NCBI GenBank assembly: GCA_905187695.1
Contig: CAJJIY010000060.1
Span: 1-5,292, forward strand
Source: an uncultured Eubacteriales bacterium
GTDB taxonomy: Bacteria; Bacillota; Clostridia; Oscillospirales; CAG-272
Reading direction: 5' to 3'
DNA length: 5,292 bases
Program-made: the position numbers and the translations under genes
Shown: positions 5,032 to 5,292 of the stretch, piece by piece
Numbering within the stretch: position 1 is the first letter of the stretch
Layout: every line of letters begins with the position of its first letter
The notes under the pieces: generated by a model
What the model saw: only the letters and a program-made list of their open reading frames with translations
What the model was told of the DNA's origin: nothing
The model's database searches: none

Positions 5032-5111
5032 AAAAACCGCACGAGCGTCCGCTCCCGCCCGAACCGCACGATCGTCCGCTCCCGCCCGAACCGCACGGCC
5101 ATGCGGTTTTT
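5032..5111. terminator. Bidirectional terminator-like hairpin built around tandem repeats
   Basis: AAAAACCGCA (5032-5041) and TGCGGTTTTT (5102-5111) are perfect 10-bp inverted partners. The nearer AACCGCA (5089-5095) can also pair with TGCGGTT (5102-5108) around a 6-base loop, followed by TTTCTTTTT, a good + strand terminator. On the minus strand the large version ends in TTTTT and could end the mnmE transcript before the phosphatase promoter. Confidence 0.5.
5035..5097. repeat. 27-bp direct tandem repeat, 2.3 copies
   Basis: Unit one (5035-5061) and unit two (5062-5088) begin AACCGCACG and end CTCCCGCCCG. They differ at a single base (G at 5045, T at 5072). A third partial unit (5089-5097) repeats AACCGCACG and then diverges into the right arm of the hairpin. 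The units are C-rich on the + strand and not self-complementary. Confidence 0.85.
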
Positions 5112-5196
5112 CTTTTTGGCGTCTTTGTCCGGGGAAGCTTATCCGGCAAACACCGCGCCACGGCGCTTGACGCCCGTTTTCGGAAGAAGCCGGATT

Positions 5197-5292
5197 TTAT
5201 TTTCCCACACAAAAATGAGCAAAAATCCCCGCGACGATCTCCTCGCTCACCGCCTGCCCGGAAAGCTCGCACAGCGCCGAGAGCGCCGCCTC
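5197..5292 (-). CDS. mnmE: tRNA uridine-5-carboxymethylaminomethyl modification GTPase MnmE, C-terminus (partial)
   Basis: The last 31 codons of a minus-strand gene enter from the right edge and end at TAA 5197-5199. The residues finish SEEIVAGIFAHFCVGK. The terminal FC(I/V)GK is the hallmark of MnmE (TrmE), whose conserved Cys lies in this motif, and the preceding helix with IF fits the C-terminal helical domain. MnmE works with MnmG to modify the wobble uridine of certain tRNAs in the cytoplasm. Only the tail is seen, so the GTPase domain cannot be checked. The downstream neighbour is not mnmG, contrary to the common order. Confidence 0.85.
   Translation of the reverse strand, partial: EAALSALCELSGQAVSEEIVAGIFAHFCVGK

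Larger units (their letters stand above)
4969..5196. other. Non-coding region between the mnmE end and the PHO box
   Basis: No gene is supported here. It contains the 27-bp tandem repeat and its hairpin (5032-5111). Next to the mnmE stop, ATCCGGC (5141-5147) and GCCGGAT (5189-5195) form a 7-bp inverted repeat enclosing a smaller GCGCC/GGCGC pair, which could fold in the 3' end of the mnmE transcript but lacks a T run. mnmG, the usual next gene after mnmE, is not present. Confidence 0.5.

Noticed and set aside
5035..5097. Tandem repeats as a CRISPR array
   Set aside because: The units are directly adjacent with no spacers between them.
4841..5272. In-frame extension of the phosphatase start up to 5272
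   Set aside because: The ribosome binding site and lipoprotein signal fix the start at 4840, and the extension crosses the promoter, PHO box and tandem repeats and even overlaps the mnmE end.

Overview
The window looks like a piece of chromosome from a low-to-mid GC Gram-positive bacterium, most likely an anaerobic Clostridia-type Firmicute. The reasons are strong purine-rich Shine-Dalgarno sites, a lipoprotein signal peptide, a Bacillus/Clostridium-style PHO box, and an MnmE carboxy terminus. This placement is inference from sequence character only; no database was searched. Base composition is uneven: about the first 570 bases and the divergent region at 1432-1687 are AT-rich, while everything from about 2150 onward is clearly GC-rich in third codon positions.

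Layout. Positions 1-570 hold no solid gene: there is a possible carboxy-terminal tail of a + strand gene (2-97), a strong hairpin terminator (112-145), a doubtful minus-strand gene remnant (236-438) and the terminator of the next gene (402-451). A minus-strand alpha/beta hydrolase fills 571-1431. It diverges across a 256-base AT-rich region from a + strand Gfo/Idh/MocA-family oxidoreductase (1688-2808), whose reading frame is broken inside the dinucleotide-binding loop near 1720. Between 2809 and 3011 three hairpin terminators separate this gene from the convergent minus-strand gene.

The convergent gene (3012-4840, minus) was evidently one secreted lipoprotein phosphatase: signal peptide, two tandem copies of an alpha/beta accessory domain, then an alkaline phosphatase catalytic domain. 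A one-base loss near 4295 splits it into two frames. The zinc-ligand residues are intact, but the usual Asp-Ser-Ala nucleophile motif is not present in the reading frame. Upstream (4930-4968) lie four TTTACA-like hexamers at an exact 11-bp period, on the coding strand of the gene. This is the arrangement of a Gram-positive PHO box, so the phosphatase is predicted to be induced by the PhoP response regulator under phosphate starvation. A GC-rich perfect hairpin sits in its 5' leader.

The right edge (5197-5292, minus) is the carboxy terminus of the tRNA-modifying GTPase MnmE, recognised by its terminal FCVGK. Between it and the PHO box is a non-coding stretch with two and a third copies of a 27-bp repeat built into a bidirectional terminator-like hairpin.

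The main message is a phosphate-starvation-type phosphatase lipoprotein unit inserted downstream of a housekeeping gene. Two conserved genes carry single small indels, so the region is either decaying or contains uncorrected sequencing indels; raw reads or a second genome would decide.
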